Source: an uncultured beta proteobacterium
GTDB lineage: Bacteria; Pseudomonadota; Gammaproteobacteria; Burkholderiales; Burkholderiaceae
DNA length: 46,561 nt
Reading direction: 5' to 3'
Assembly (NCBI GenBank): GCA_903821995.1
Contig: CAIJNI010000071.1
Location: forward strand, 1 to 46,561
In this document: piece after piece, positions 36,114 to 45,472 of the stretch
Numbering within the stretch: position 1 is the first letter of the stretch
Layout: every line of letters begins with the position of its first letter
The notes under the pieces: generated by a model
What the model saw: the letters and a program-made list of their open reading frames with translations, nothing else
Told to the model about the DNA's origin: nothing
The model's database searches: none
Translations under genes and position numbers: made by a program

Positions 36114-37901
36114 TTAAAAGTGTGAGGCATCAAGAGCCATTAAGGTATCAGCTCCGGAACGAATCACTTTCATGTGATATTCAGCCTCTGGTAATAAACG
36201 AGCAAAATAAAAACGTGCTGTAGCTAGTTTTGCCGTATAAAAAGGATCATCACTCTTCTGATGATCTAAAGCAATTCTTGCCATGCGTGCAAATAAATAG
36301 GCATATACAAAATGTCCTAAAACTCTCATGTAGGGCACCGCAGCTGCGCCAACAACATCTTTATTCATCATTGCCTTCATGCCGATTTCCATGGAGAGCT
36401 TTTCAACCTTTGTACCAATATCAGCTAATGGATCAACAAATTCCGCCATGGCTTTTTTAGTACCTTCTTCTTCAACAAAATCTCGCACATATTTTCCAAA
36501 GACTTTTAACTTGGCGCCCATATCCCCAAGAACTTTTCTACCCAATAAATCAAGGGACTGTATCGTATTAGTCCCTTCATAAATCATATTGATTCGAGCA
36601 TCTCTTACAAATTGTTCCATCCCCCACTCAGTGATAAAACCATGCCCGCCAAGAACTTGTAGACCTTCATTGGTTGAAGTGAATGCGTTATCTGTAATAA
36701 ATGCTTTAATAATTGGCGTTAGCAATGCAACTAAATCAGCATTTTCTTTTTTTAATTTTTCATCAGTTGTCGTTTTTTCGATATCAATCAGCATCGATAC
36801 CCAATAGGAAAAAGCTCTTCCACCTTCTGCATATGCACGCTGCGTTAGTAACATACGTCTTACATCTGGGTGAACAATAATTGAGTCTGCTGGCTTATTA
36901 GGCTCTTTAGGCCCCGTTAAACTCCGACCTTGAACTCTTTCTTTTGCATAAGCAACTGAATTTTGATAAGCGACCTCTGTTAATCCAACACTTTGCAACC
37001 CAACTCCAAGCCTGGCCTCATTCATCATAATGAACATCGCATTAAGACCCTTATGAGCTTCTCCAACAAGACTTCCGACAGCTCCATCAAAATTCATTAC
37101 ACAAGTTGCATTTCCATGAATTCCCATCTTATGTTCTAGAGAACCACAGGAAACAGGATTTCTCTCTCCTGACTCCCCGGCTTCATTAGGAATGAATTTT
37201 GGAACAGCAAATAATGAAATCCCCTTTGAACCTACCGGTGAATCTGGCAGCCTAGCTAAAACCAAATGAATAATATTGCTACTGAGATCATGCTCACCGC
37301 TCGAAATGAAAATTTTGGTTCCGGTAATTTTGAATGAACCATCCGCTAGGGGTTCAGCTTTGGTTTTTAATAATCCCAAATCTGTACCACAATGAGGTTC
37401 TGTCAAACACATTGTTCCGGTCCAAATACCACTGACTAATTTCTCTAAATAAAGCTTTTTTTGTATCTCTGTACCGTGTTCATGTAAACACTGATAAGCA
37501 CCATGAGATAGACCAGGGTACATTGTCCAAGCCTGATTTGATGAGTTCATCATTTCATATAAGGCTGTATTTAGGAGGGCTGGTAAATCTTGACCACCAT
37601 AAGCAGTATCACAGGCCGAAGAAGGCCAGCCAGCCTCTACATATTTTGCATAAGCCTCTTTAAATCCATCAGGAGTTTTTACACTGCCGTCTTCGGAACG
37701 AATACAACCTTGCCTATCTCCAATCTGATTCAGAGGGAAAATGACTTCCTTACAAAACTTTCCAGCCTCTTCTAAAATTTGATCTAAAGTATTACGATCT
37801 AATTCCTTATATTTTGGCAATGACTGATAGATTTTTTCTGCACCAAGAAATTCATACATTACAAATTTCATATCTCTCAGTGGTGGGTTATAAATTGGCA
37901 T
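36114..37901 (-). CDS. Acyl-CoA dehydrogenase with C-terminal extension
   Basis: FAD enzyme for the first step of beta-oxidation, 595 residues against about 380 for short-chain enzymes. The extra C-terminal domain (about 450-595) and the short N-terminal lead MPIYNPPLRDMKFVMYE mark the long-chain-type subfamily common in proteobacteria. Present are WTGTMCLTEPHCGTDLG (flavin/substrate contact), KIFISSGEHDL, LGGHGFITEWGMEQFVRDARI, and MIYEGTNTIQSLDLLGRKVL with the probable catalytic Glu. AAGGAG lies 4 nt before ATG 37901. It heads the operon, divergent from a GMC oxidoreductase across 168 bp that holds a 38-bp inverted repeat. Confidence 0.94.
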   Translation of the reverse strand: MPIYNPPLRDMKFVMYEFLGAEKIYQSLPKYKELDRNTLDQILEEAGKFCKEVIFPLNQIGDRQGCIRSEDGSVKTPDGFKEAYAKYVEAGWPSSACDTAYGGQDLPALLNTALYEMMNSSNQAWTMYPGLSHGAYQCLHEHGTEIQKKLYLEKLVSGIWTGTMCLTEPHCGTDLGLLKTKAEPLADGSFKITGTKIFISSGEHDLSSNIIHLVLARLPDSPVGSKGISLFAVPKFIPNEAGESGERNPVSCGSLEHKMGIHGNATCVMNFDGAVGSLVGEAHKGLNAMFIMMNEARLGVGLQSVGLTEVAYQNSVAYAKERVQGRSLTGPKEPNKPADSIIVHPDVRRMLLTQRAYAEGGRAFSYWVSMLIDIEKTTTDEKLKKENADLVALLTPIIKAFITDNAFTSTNEGLQVLGGHGFITEWGMEQFVRDARINMIYEGTNTIQSLDLLGRKVLGDMGAKLKVFGKYVRDFVEEEGTKKAMAEFVDPLADIGTKVEKLSMEIGMKAMMNKDVVGAAAVPYMRVLGHFVYAYLFARMARIALDHQKSDDPFYTAKLATARFYFARLLPEAEYHMKVIRSGADTLMALDASHF

Positions 37902-37942
37902 AAAACTCCTTTAAATAATTAATATCATGCAGAAAAAATACA

Positions 37943-37980
37943 GTACAATAAAAAAGTACGATCGTTCTTTTTTATTGTAC
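37943..37980. promoter_or_regulatory. 38-bp inverted repeat, probable operator of the divergent fad/GMC promoters
   Basis: The left arm GTACAATAAAAAAGTACGA is followed by TCGTTCTTTTTTATTGTAC, giving 18 of 19 complementary pairs with no spacer. The centre is ACGATCGT. It lies 37 bp from the acyl-CoA dehydrogenase start and 89 bp from the GMC start, between divergent genes, so it is an operator rather than a terminator. An ACGATCGT-type core is what TetR-family repressors of fatty-acid genes often use; no TetR gene is in the window. The outer arms could host a second pair of half-sites. Confidence 0.6.
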
Positions 37981-38069
37981 AACAACTTAATTGCAAAAAG
38001 AGGGTTAAACGTAAAAAAAATAGGGGTAATAATAGAGGTATCAGTATCTAACTGAAATTACATAAAATA

Positions 38070-39710
38070 ATGAAAAAAACAGGCCAAAATATCCATGTTG
38101 ATTACCTCATACTCGGTGGCGGATCTGCAGCTTGTGTCTTAGCCTGCCGACTGTCTGAAAACCCCATTCTTGAAATCGCTCTTTTGGAGGCCGGCGGTCA
38201 AGGTACAGATATGCTCGTACGTGCCCCAGCCGCGATTTCCATTACGGTTCCAAGTCAGCCACTTAAATTTCATAATTGGAAATATAAAACAACTCCTCAA
38301 CAAGGGCTAAATCATCGGCAAGGCTATCAACCACGTGGAAAAGCTCTAGGAGGCTCCTCCGCAATTAATGCAATGCTCTATGTGAGAGGCAACCCAAAAG
38401 ACTATGACTCATGGGAAGCCGCAGGTTGTAAAGGATGGTCTTATAAAGATGTATTACCGTATTTTATAAAATCTGAGAATAACGAGTTAGGAAAAAATGA
38501 GTTTAGGGGAAATCAGGGACCTCTTCATGTTTCTAACCAAGTGAGCCCAAGACCTATTTCTGAAATATTTATAAAAGCTTGCGAAGCAGAACATATCCCC
38601 GCAAACCCCAATTACAACGGGGGCATTCAAGATGGAGCATTTTTATATCAAGTTACTCAATTTCACAGCCCAGAAAAAAAGGGGGAACGATGTTCAGCCG
38701 CTGCAGCTTATCTTCACCCTGTACTTTTTCGCTCAAACCTTCATGTTTTTACTAAAGCCCATGTTTGTCGAGTTTTGTTTGATGGAAAAAAAGCGATCGG
38801 AGCGGAATATATACAAAACGGTATGACTAAGAAAATCTTTGCCAAAAAGGAAGTCATTCTTAGTGCCGGGACCTTTGGCTCGCCTCAAATTTTATTACTC
38901 TCAGGTATAGGTCCCAAAGATGAACTTGCTAAGCACAAGATCATCCCGGTTCAGTTACTTCCCGGCGTAGGTCAAAACTTACAAGACCATGTTGATTTCA
39001 CACTTATTTATGATGTCAAATCGACTGACGTCTTTGGTATTGGTCCCATAGGCTTTATCCGTTTACTAAAACATATCCAACAATGGGCCAAGAATGGATC
39101 AGGCCTTATTGCGTCTCCCATGGCAGAGGTCGGTGTTTTTCTGAAATCAAATCTAGATGAAGATATACCAGATATCCAACTGCATTTCGTGATCGCAAAA
39201 CTAGATGATCATGGAAGAAAACTTCACTATGGTTATGGAGTCTCTTGTCACTTGTGCGTCCTTCGCCCAAAATCAAAAGGAACGGTGACCTTACAATCCT
39301 CAGATCCATTAGTCTGCCCAAATATCAATCCCCAATATTTAACTCATGAAGATGATATGAATCGCATGGTCTGGGCCACTCATAAAGTTCGTCAAATCAT
39401 GCGAAGCGCCCCGCTAAAAGCCTATGGTGTTAAAGAAATAATCACGCAAGATGGTACCTCGGATCACGATATCAGGGAATTGATAAGGCAACGTTCAGAT
39501 ACGATTTATCATCCCGTTGGGACGTGCAAAATGGGGATAGACCTAATGTCTGTTGTAGATCCTGAGATGAGAGTCTATGGCGTGGAAGGGTTAAGAGTCA
39601 TCGACGCTTCAGTCATGCCAAGCTTAATTGGTGGCAACACAAATGCGCCAACGATAATGATGGCTGAGAAAATGGCCGAATTGATATTAAAAAATCACAT
39701 CCCCCATTAA
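38070..39710 (+). CDS. GMC-family FAD oxidoreductase (choline/alcohol dehydrogenase type)
   Basis: A 546-residue glucose-methanol-choline oxidoreductase. The N-terminal FAD motif is LGGGSAACVLACRLSENP with ALLEAGG. Here the usual GGGSAGC reads GGGSAAC, a Gly-to-Ala change at the last position. GMC signature 1 is PRGKALGGSSAINAMLYVRG, and signature 2 is in ILSAGTFGSPQILLLSGIGP. The active site has H481 in YHPVGTCKMG and the Asn of GGNTNAPT. Substrate may be choline, an aliphatic alcohol (AlkJ-like) or polyethylene glycol; sequence alone does not decide. No betB or betI lies beside it. Sharing an operator region with beta-oxidation genes favours a long-chain alcohol. No clear Shine-Dalgarno before ATG 38070. 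Confidence 0.9.
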   Translation: MKKTGQNIHVDYLILGGGSAACVLACRLSENPILEIALLEAGGQGTDMLVRAPAAISITVPSQPLKFHNWKYKTTPQQGLNHRQGYQPRGKALGGSSAINAMLYVRGNPKDYDSWEAAGCKGWSYKDVLPYFIKSENNELGKNEFRGNQGPLHVSNQVSPRPISEIFIKACEAEHIPANPNYNGGIQDGAFLYQVTQFHSPEKKGERCSAAAAYLHPVLFRSNLHVFTKAHVCRVLFDGKKAIGAEYIQNGMTKKIFAKKEVILSAGTFGSPQILLLSGIGPKDELAKHKIIPVQLLPGVGQNLQDHVDFTLIYDVKSTDVFGIGPIGFIRLLKHIQQWAKNGSGLIASPMAEVGVFLKSNLDEDIPDIQLHFVIAKLDDHGRKLHYGYGVSCHLCVLRPKSKGTVTLQSSDPLVCPNINPQYLTHEDDMNRMVWATHKVRQIMRSAPLKAYGVKEIITQDGTSDHDIRELIRQRSDTIYHPVGTCKMGIDLMSVVDPEMRVYGVEGLRVIDASVMPSLIGGNTNAPTIMMAEKMAELILKNHIPH

Positions 39711-39759
39711 AATCAATAGAAATCTATGGTAGATTAAGCTTGAACTTAAGGAAACTCCA

Positions 39760-40671
39760 ATGAAATTGAAAACATTATCTCTATATATTATCCCGTGCTT
39801 CATGACTCTGACTCTAGTATGTCCACTATTACAGGCTGGAACACTGGACAAAATCAAGTCTTCTGGTGAAGTCACTATGGGGGTTCGAGAATCTTCAGGT
39901 GCCCTCTCCTATACTCTAGGAGATGGAAAATATACTGGATTTCATGTTGAAATTTGTAAACTTGCACTTAATGAACTTAAAAATAAATATAAGCTTCCAA
40001 AATTAGATATTAAATATATCGCTGTAACCTCTCAAAATCGCTTAGCTCTTGTTCAAAATGGCACTGTTGATATTGAATGTGGTTCAACAACTAATAATAT
40101 GACTCGACAAAAAGAAGTCTCTTTTGCTGTCACGACCTACGTAGAAGATGTTCGTATTGCGGTGCGTGCTGATTCAGAAATCACTTCTATCTCACAACTT
40201 GCTAATAAAAAAGTTGCCACAACAACAGGGACAACATCGGTTCAGCTCTTAAGAAAGCATGAACGCGCAACAGGTATCAATTTTGACGAAATCTTTGGTA
40301 AGGATCATGCTGATAGTTTCTTGTTACTAGAATCTGGGCGAGCCGATGCATTTGTGATGGATAGCTCAATTCTTGCGGGAAATATTGCAAATGCAAAAAA
40401 ACCACGTGATTTCAAAATTGTTGGTGAAGTTCTGAGCACTGAACCCATTGCAATTATGATGAGAAAAGATGATGCCGAATTCAAAGCCGAGATTGACGAA
40501 TCAATTAAAAAGATGATGAAAAGTGGAGCAATCAATAAACTTTATAAACAATGGTTCTTAGATCCTATCCCGCCTAAGGGAATGAGTGTTGGACTAGAGT
40601 TATCTGAAAACACTAAAGCCGCATGGGCATCTCCTAACGATAAACCAGCTGAAGATTACGTCAAAAAATAA
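39760..40671 (+). CDS. gltI: ABC transporter substrate-binding protein, glutamate/aspartate type
   Basis: Periplasmic solute-binding protein of 303 residues. The signal peptide is residues 1-27 (IIPCFMTLTLVCPLLQA, cleavage before GTLDKI). The mature part is the SBP family 3 fold: GEVTMGVRESSGALSYTLGDGKYTGFHVEIC, TSQNRLALVQNGTVDIECGSTTNN (ligand arginine in QNR and Thr/Asn cluster), and KVATTTGTTSVQLL with RADAFVMD. It closely follows the GltI/AatJ pattern for acidic amino acids. AAGGA lies 7 nt before ATG 39760. It heads a four-gene unit with two permeases and an ATPase. Confidence 0.9.
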   Translation: MKLKTLSLYIIPCFMTLTLVCPLLQAGTLDKIKSSGEVTMGVRESSGALSYTLGDGKYTGFHVEICKLALNELKNKYKLPKLDIKYIAVTSQNRLALVQNGTVDIECGSTTNNMTRQKEVSFAVTTYVEDVRIAVRADSEITSISQLANKKVATTTGTTSVQLLRKHERATGINFDEIFGKDHADSFLLLESGRADAFVMDSSILAGNIANAKKPRDFKIVGEVLSTEPIAIMMRKDDAEFKAEIDESIKKMMKSGAINKLYKQWFLDPIPPKGMSVGLELSENTKAAWASPNDKPAEDYVKK

Positions 40672-40674
40672 GCG

Positions 40675-41484
40675 ATGGCTTTTAACCTTGATATTTTTTG
40701 CAAAAGCACCCTAGAAGACACTTACTCTTCTGCTTGCTTTGGCGAAAAATTTAAGTGGTTGTTTCATCAAGGTGATGTGGATCCCACTTATCTTGATTGG
40801 CTCATTAGCGCTTGGGGGTGGACTATCACCGTCGCTATCATTAGTCTTTTTCTTGCGATGTTCTTCGGAATTATTATTGGAACATTAAGGACACTTGATA
40901 TCCAAAAATATCGAAATAAATTATGGATATCTTGTATTGTTTTTTTATCAAATACTTGGGTTGAGATTTTTAGAAATATCCCCGTTTTAGTTCAGGTTTT
41001 TCTTTGGTATCATGTGATTCCCGTATTTCTTCCAATCCTTAAAACTTGCCCCTCCTTTTTACTTGTTAGTTTTGCCCTTGGCTTCTTTACTTCGGCACGC
41101 ATTGCCGAGCAAGTAAAAGCCGGTATCACCTCACTGCCAAAAGGACAAAGAATGGCTTCAAAGGCACTGGGGCTGAGCGTCACTCAAACTTATCGATATG
41201 TGCTCCTACCAATGGCACTTCGTGTCATCATCCCCCCCATGACTTCAGAAGCTATGAATATTGTTAAAAACTCAGCCGTTGCCTTTGCAGTTTCAGTTTC
41301 AGAACTCACTCTATTCGCAATGCAAACTCAAGAAGAAACTTCACGTGGGATTGAAATGTATTTAGCTGTAACAATGTTGTATAGCCTTACAGCGTTGATG
41401 GTCAATCGTCTTATGAATTGGATTGAACGGACAACACAAATACCAGGTTATTTAAATTCTTTGAAAATTGAGAAACTGGTATGA
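40675..41484 (+). CDS. gltJ: Glutamate/aspartate ABC transporter permease 1
   Basis: Inner-membrane permease of the HisMQ family, 269 residues. A roughly 40-residue N-terminal lead (FNLDIFCKSTLEDTYSSACFGEKFKWLFHQGD) precedes about five membrane helices, as in GltJ. WTITVAIISLFLAMFFGIIIGTLR opens the first helix. The cytoplasmic EAA loop is EQVKAGITSLPKGQRMASKALGLSVTQTYRYVLLPMALRVIIPP. It begins 3 bp after the binding-protein stop and overlaps the second permease by 4 bp (ATGA). The lead length separates it from its partner GltK. Confidence 0.92.
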   Translation: MAFNLDIFCKSTLEDTYSSACFGEKFKWLFHQGDVDPTYLDWLISAWGWTITVAIISLFLAMFFGIIIGTLRTLDIQKYRNKLWISCIVFLSNTWVEIFRNIPVLVQVFLWYHVIPVFLPILKTCPSFLLVSFALGFFTSARIAEQVKAGITSLPKGQRMASKALGLSVTQTYRYVLLPMALRVIIPPMTSEAMNIVKNSAVAFAVSVSELTLFAMQTQEETSRGIEMYLAVTMLYSLTALMVNRLMNWIERTTQIPGYLNSLKIEKLV

Positions 41485-42140
41485 ATTTAGATTTATCTTT
41501 CTACACCTGGAATCTCGTAGAACATTATCTAATCAAAGGTCTTGTCTTTAGTCTTGAGCTCACTGTGGTCGCTACAGTTGGTGGAATGGTATTTGGCACT
41601 TGCTTAGCATTAATGCGTATTTCTCCCATTAAATTAATCTCTACACCGGCTTCAATCTATGTGAATGTCATGCGATCAATACCACTAGTCATGGTGATCT
41701 TGTGGTTTTTTCTTCTCGTTCCATCTTTAATTGGAAGATCAATTGGAGCTGAACTTTCTGCTTATGTGACCTTTATTGCCTTTGAATCTGCCTTCTTTTG
41801 TGAAATTATTCGCTCTGGCATTCTCTCAATACCCAAGGGACAAAGTGATGCAAGTATGGCGCTTGGCATGACATTTCAACAAAATATGCAGTATATTATT
41901 CTGCCTCAAGCATTTAGAAATATGGTCCCTATCGTCATGACTCAGGTCATTATCTTGTTTCAAGATACGTCTTTAGTTTATGCAATCGGGGCTTATGATC
42001 TCCTAAAAGGCTTTGAGATCGCCGGTAAGAATTATGGCCGACCTATCGAGGCCTATCTATTAGCCGCAATGGTTTACTTTATCATTTGTTTTAGTCTATC
42101 TCGCTTGGTTAAGTGGCTTGAATCATCCCATCAACGATGA
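41481..42140 (+). CDS. gltK: Glutamate/aspartate ABC transporter permease 2
   Basis: Second HisMQ-type permease, 219 residues, forming a heterodimer with the preceding one. It lacks the long N-terminal lead. Helix 1 begins GLVFSLELTVVATVGGMVFGTCLALMRI, MRSIPLVMVILWFFLL follows, and the EAA loop is EIIRSGILSIPKGQSDASMALGMTFQQNMQYIILPQAFRNMVP, which contacts the ATPase. Translation is coupled to gltJ through an ATGA overlap. A 57-bp gap then separates it from gltL; I see no terminator there. Confidence 0.92.
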   Translation: MNLDLSFYTWNLVEHYLIKGLVFSLELTVVATVGGMVFGTCLALMRISPIKLISTPASIYVNVMRSIPLVMVILWFFLLVPSLIGRSIGAELSAYVTFIAFESAFFCEIIRSGILSIPKGQSDASMALGMTFQQNMQYIILPQAFRNMVPIVMTQVIILFQDTSLVYAIGAYDLLKGFEIAGKNYGRPIEAYLLAAMVYFIICFSLSRLVKWLESSHQR

Positions 42141-42197
42141 TTTCATCCATAATGATCCTATCCATGTGTAATTCTTTTTCTATGACCTTCTAATTAA

Positions 42198-42938
42198 ATG
42201 ACAATCATTGAACTAAAGGATGTCTCCAAATGGTATGGAACATTCCAAGTCCTTAACCATTGCAACGCAAAAGTTAATGCTGGTGAAGTCATTGTTATTT
42301 GCGGTCCATCTGGATCAGGAAAATCGACCCTCATTAAAACTTTAAATGCCCTAGAAACAATTCAAGAGGGTGAAATTATTGTCAATGGCATTTCTATTAA
42401 CAAACCAAATACAAACTTACCCTTGCTGCGATCTAAAGTGGGGATGGTTTTTCAAAGCTTTGAACTCTTTCCGCATTTATCTGTGATTAAAAATCTAACA
42501 TTGGCACAGGTTAAAGTCCTTGGAAAAACCAAAGATGCTGCCTATAGCTTTGCTTTGCACTATTTAGACCGTGTTGGACTTAAAGACCAAATTAATAAAT
42601 ATCCTGGACAACTATCAGGTGGACAACAACAACGCGTTGCGATTGCCAGGGCTCTATGTATGGAGCCTGTAGTAATGTTATTCGATGAACCTACCAGCGC
42701 ACTCGACCCAGAAATGGTGGGAGAAGTACTTGATGTGATGGCCGAACTGGCACAAGAAGGAATGACGATGTTGTGCGTTACTCACGAAATGGGCTTTGCA
42801 AAAAAAGTTAGCGACAGAGTCATCTTTATGGATCAGGGGAAAATTGTTGAGGATTGTACAAATCATCAATTTTTTAATGACCCACATTTACTTTCAAGTC
42901 GAGCGCAAGAATTTCTATCAAAAATAAATTATGCCTAA
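42198..42938 (+). CDS. gltL: Glutamate/aspartate ABC transporter ATP-binding protein
   Basis: Cytoplasmic ATPase powering the importer, 246 residues. Walker A is GPSGSGKST (about 35-43), Q-loop [16 protein letters not shown] signature [15 protein letters not shown], Walker [18 protein letters not shown], and H-loop [26 protein letters not shown]. Length and the [12 protein letters not shown] stretch are typical of polar amino-acid ATPases (GltL/GlnQ/HisP). It ends 7 bp from the stop of the convergent small membrane protein. Confidence 0.95.
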   Translation: MTIIELKDVSKWYGTFQVLNHCNAKVNAGEVIVICGPSGSGKSTLIKTLNALETIQEGEIIVNGISINKPNTNLPLLRSKVGMVFQSFELFPHLSVIKNLTLAQVKVLGKTKDAAYSFALHYLDRVGLKDQINKYPGQLSGGQQQRVAIARALCMEPVVMLFDEPTSALDPEMVGEVLDVMAELAQEGMTMLCVTHEMGFAKKVSDRVIFMDQGKIVEDCTNHQFFNDPHLLSSRAQEFLSKINYA

Positions 42939-42945
42939 TTTTAGA

Positions 42946-43323
42946 TTAAGATTTGAGCTGTGCGTAAGCCTTGTAAAATAAGATTCCTAAAACTCCATCT
43001 GCAATAGGCATTATCCAAAGTACAGGATGAATTTGTACGCCAAGGACTAGCAAAATAGGCAAAATTAGTACTGCTAGTAGTTTTTCTAGCATGGGAATAA
43101 CCATCAAGCGACGCAATCTCTTGGGATCAAAAGATATATAAATGATCAGAAATTGAATCAGCAAAGCTCCACCGAGATTTAATCGATGAAAATTTTCATG
43201 TCCCTGAAGATCCGGTGGAAATGTAAGGCCAGGAAGAATACCCAAAATAACAAGTGGAGAAATGGCTAAAATGCCACCAATACCACCCAAAAGAAATATG
43301 CGTTTAATTTGAGACAATGTCAT
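42946..43323 (-). CDS. Small four-helix membrane protein of unknown function
   Basis: A 125-residue hydrophobic protein that I do not recognise. Four membrane segments are visible at about 11-32 (LLGGIGGILAISPLVILGILPGL), 49-66 (LGGALLIQFLIIYISFD), 80-97 (LEKLLAVLILPILLVLGV) and 101-120 (HPVLWIMPIADGVLGILFYKAY). Between helices 2 and 3 there is a basic loop, DPKRLRRLMVIPM. Charged residues place that loop on the cytoplasmic side. No catalytic motif is apparent. Start ATG 43323 has no strong ribosome site. It lies between the transporter operon and the alkylsulfatase gene, transcribed divergently from the latter. Confidence 0.75.
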   Translation of the reverse strand: MTLSQIKRIFLLGGIGGILAISPLVILGILPGLTFPPDLQGHENFHRLNLGGALLIQFLIIYISFDPKRLRRLMVIPMLEKLLAVLILPILLVLGVQIHPVLWIMPIADGVLGILFYKAYAQLKS

Positions 43324-43435
43324 TTAATTTTCCTAAGCACGATGATGAGGGTTAATATCAGTAGTAATTTAGCATAACAAACACTAATGTATTGAATAAT
43401 TATTGATCTACCCTATTTTTACAAAATGGACACTC

Positions 43436-45472
43436 ATGACTAAACTCTCTCTGAAACATGTTTTTAAGTTTTGGATTCCAACAGTAATCCTGATCGGAAT
43501 TTTAATTTATGGAATAAACAGAGGTTTTATTAAAGATTTATTAGGTTTAGGCAAAGTTGATACTGTAAGCGAGGCATCTGAATTTACAAAAAAAATCCAT
43601 CAAGAAATGTTATTAGCTTTTCCTAATGATAATAAGGAAGACTTTAATAATGCTTCAAGAGGATTCATAGCCAAACCCAATGGTAAAGTTTTAGCTAAAG
43701 ATGGTTCAGTCATATGGGATTTTGATCGTTTTGAATTTTTAAATGGCGCATCACCAGATACTGCAAATCCGAGCCTTTGGAATCATGCACAGCTCAATCA
43801 TCAAGTTGGACTATTTTTAGTCCGTCCTGGCATCTATCAGCTCCGCGGCTTTGACCTTGCCAATATCACTTTAATTGAAGGAAAAACAGGGTGGATTGTT
43901 GTAGATACACTTACTAGTGAAGAAACTGCAAGTGCTGCATTAGCTTTTGCTAAAAAGCACCTCGGCGAGCATAAAATTTCTGGAATTATTTTTACACATA
44001 GTCATATTGATCATTTTGGAGGAGCCCTTGGGATCCTTTCAACAAATGATGCACTAATCCAAAAAACACCAATCATTGCACCCGCTGGATTTATGCAAGA
44101 AGCTACCAGCGAAAATGTTCTCCTGTCAAGTGCAATGGGTCGAAGAGCTGCTTGGCAATTTGGTAGCATGTTAGAAGCTAACCCTAAAGGGCTTATTGAT
44201 GTTGGTCTAGGACAAAGCATTGCCCTTGGTCAAACAGGTATTCTTGCACCTACGATTTTAATCAACAGCCGACATCAAGAAGTACTCATTGATGGTGTTA
44301 AATTTATTTTTGAAAATACCCCCTCAGCAGAAGCACCTTCAGAACTAACATTCTACTTACCAGATCTGAAAGCTTTATGCGCATCCGAATTAGCCGTCCA
44401 AACACTTCACAATTTATATACACTTCGGGGTGCCAAGGTCAGAGACCCACTCGTGTGGTCTGCTTATTTAGATGAAATGATTTCTAGAAATAAAGATAAA
44501 GAAGTTTTATTCGCCAGTCATCAGTGGCCAGTCTGGGGGGCGACTTCTATCAATACTTTTTTAAAAAGTCATCGTGATACCTATCGGTATATTCATGATC
44601 AAACTGTACGTATGATTAATTCAGGGATGAGGCCAGATGAAATTGCCGAACAAATTAGAATACCTAAATCACTTTCTAATGTCATAGCAACCAGAGGCTA
44701 TTACGGTTCAGTCAACACCAATGTCAAAGCGGTCTATCAGTTTTATATGGGATGGTTTGATGGTAATCCAACTCATCTTAATCCCATCCCAGCGATTGAA
44801 AGTTCCAAAAGATATGTTTTACTCATGGGTGGAGCAAGTAAAGTCATAGAAGAAGCTAAACACTCTATGAAGAATGGCGATTATCGCTGGGCAGCTGAAC
44901 TATTAAATCATATTGTCTATAGTAATTCACGCCAACTTGAAGCTCGCACCCTTCTTGCCTCTTGTTATGACCAGTTAGCCTATCAAGCTGAATCCTCTAT
45001 TTGGCGGAATTTTTATGCATCTGCCGCAGTTGAACTGCGTGGGACTGATCCTCAAACTGCAAGTCACCCACTGCAATCATTTAATCTTCTTGTCAATACT
45101 CCCATTGAAAGTTTCTTGCAATCCGTAGCTGCGAACTTAAATGGCCCTAAGGCTGAAGGCGTTAACTTAAGTATTGGCCTCAATTTAATTGATACCAATC
45201 AACATTATGTCCTTTGGATTGAAAATTCTGTACTCCATTTTGCGCCGTCTGAGTCAGCATCCTCTTACCCAGGGCAAGCCTTAAATGCAAGCCTTAACCT
45301 GACTCGGATCAAATTAGTCGAGCTACTTATTGGCAAAACAAGCGCAAAGGATGTGATCATTAATGGAGGAGTCAAGGTTACGGGGAGCACAATTGACCTC
45401 TTTAGATTTTTAGCTCTTCTAGACAAACCAAAAGGCTTATTTCCAATTAGTACTCCAGCTAGCTCACCTTAA
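43436..45472 (+). CDS. Alkylsulfatase of the SdsA1/YjcS metallo-beta-lactamase family
   Basis: A 678-residue sulfatase that in characterised relatives hydrolyses primary alkyl sulfates such as dodecyl sulfate to alcohol plus sulfate. An N-terminal hydrophobic segment (12-29, FWIPTVILIGILIYGI) acts as signal anchor or uncleaved signal. The metallo-beta-lactamase domain has T187-H-S-H-I-D-H193-F-G-G for the binuclear zinc site. Further ligands are the Glu in APSELTFYLPDLKALCASE and the His in FASHQWPVWG. A dimerisation domain (RYVLLMGG, DYRWAAELLNHIVYSN) and a C-terminal SCP2-like domain (about 570-678) follow. ATG 43436 is preferred over a TTG at 43403, which lacks a ribosome site. Its TAA overlaps the stop of the convergent hydrolase. 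Confidence 0.9.
   Translation: MTKLSLKHVFKFWIPTVILIGILIYGINRGFIKDLLGLGKVDTVSEASEFTKKIHQEMLLAFPNDNKEDFNNASRGFIAKPNGKVLAKDGSVIWDFDRFEFLNGASPDTANPSLWNHAQLNHQVGLFLVRPGIYQLRGFDLANITLIEGKTGWIVVDTLTSEETASAALAFAKKHLGEHKISGIIFTHSHIDHFGGALGILSTNDALIQKTPIIAPAGFMQEATSENVLLSSAMGRRAAWQFGSMLEANPKGLIDVGLGQSIALGQTGILAPTILINSRHQEVLIDGVKFIFENTPSAEAPSELTFYLPDLKALCASELAVQTLHNLYTLRGAKVRDPLVWSAYLDEMISRNKDKEVLFASHQWPVWGATSINTFLKSHRDTYRYIHDQTVRMINSGMRPDEIAEQIRIPKSLSNVIATRGYYGSVNTNVKAVYQFYMGWFDGNPTHLNPIPAIESSKRYVLLMGGASKVIEEAKHSMKNGDYRWAAELLNHIVYSNSRQLEARTLLASCYDQLAYQAESSIWRNFYASAAVELRGTDPQTASHPLQSFNLLVNTPIESFLQSVAANLNGPKAEGVNLSIGLNLIDTNQHYVLWIENSVLHFAPSESASSYPGQALNASLNLTRIKLVELLIGKTSAKDVIINGGVKVTGSTIDLFRFLALLDKPKGLFPISTPASSP

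Noticed and set aside
37943..37980. The long inverted repeat as a bidirectional terminator
   Set aside because: Both flanking genes are transcribed away from it, so there is no transcript end for it to terminate.
43403..43435. TTG start extending the alkylsulfatase by 11 residues
   Set aside because: ATG 43436 gives a clean N-terminal hydrophobic anchor with GGA at suitable spacing; the TTG has no ribosome site.
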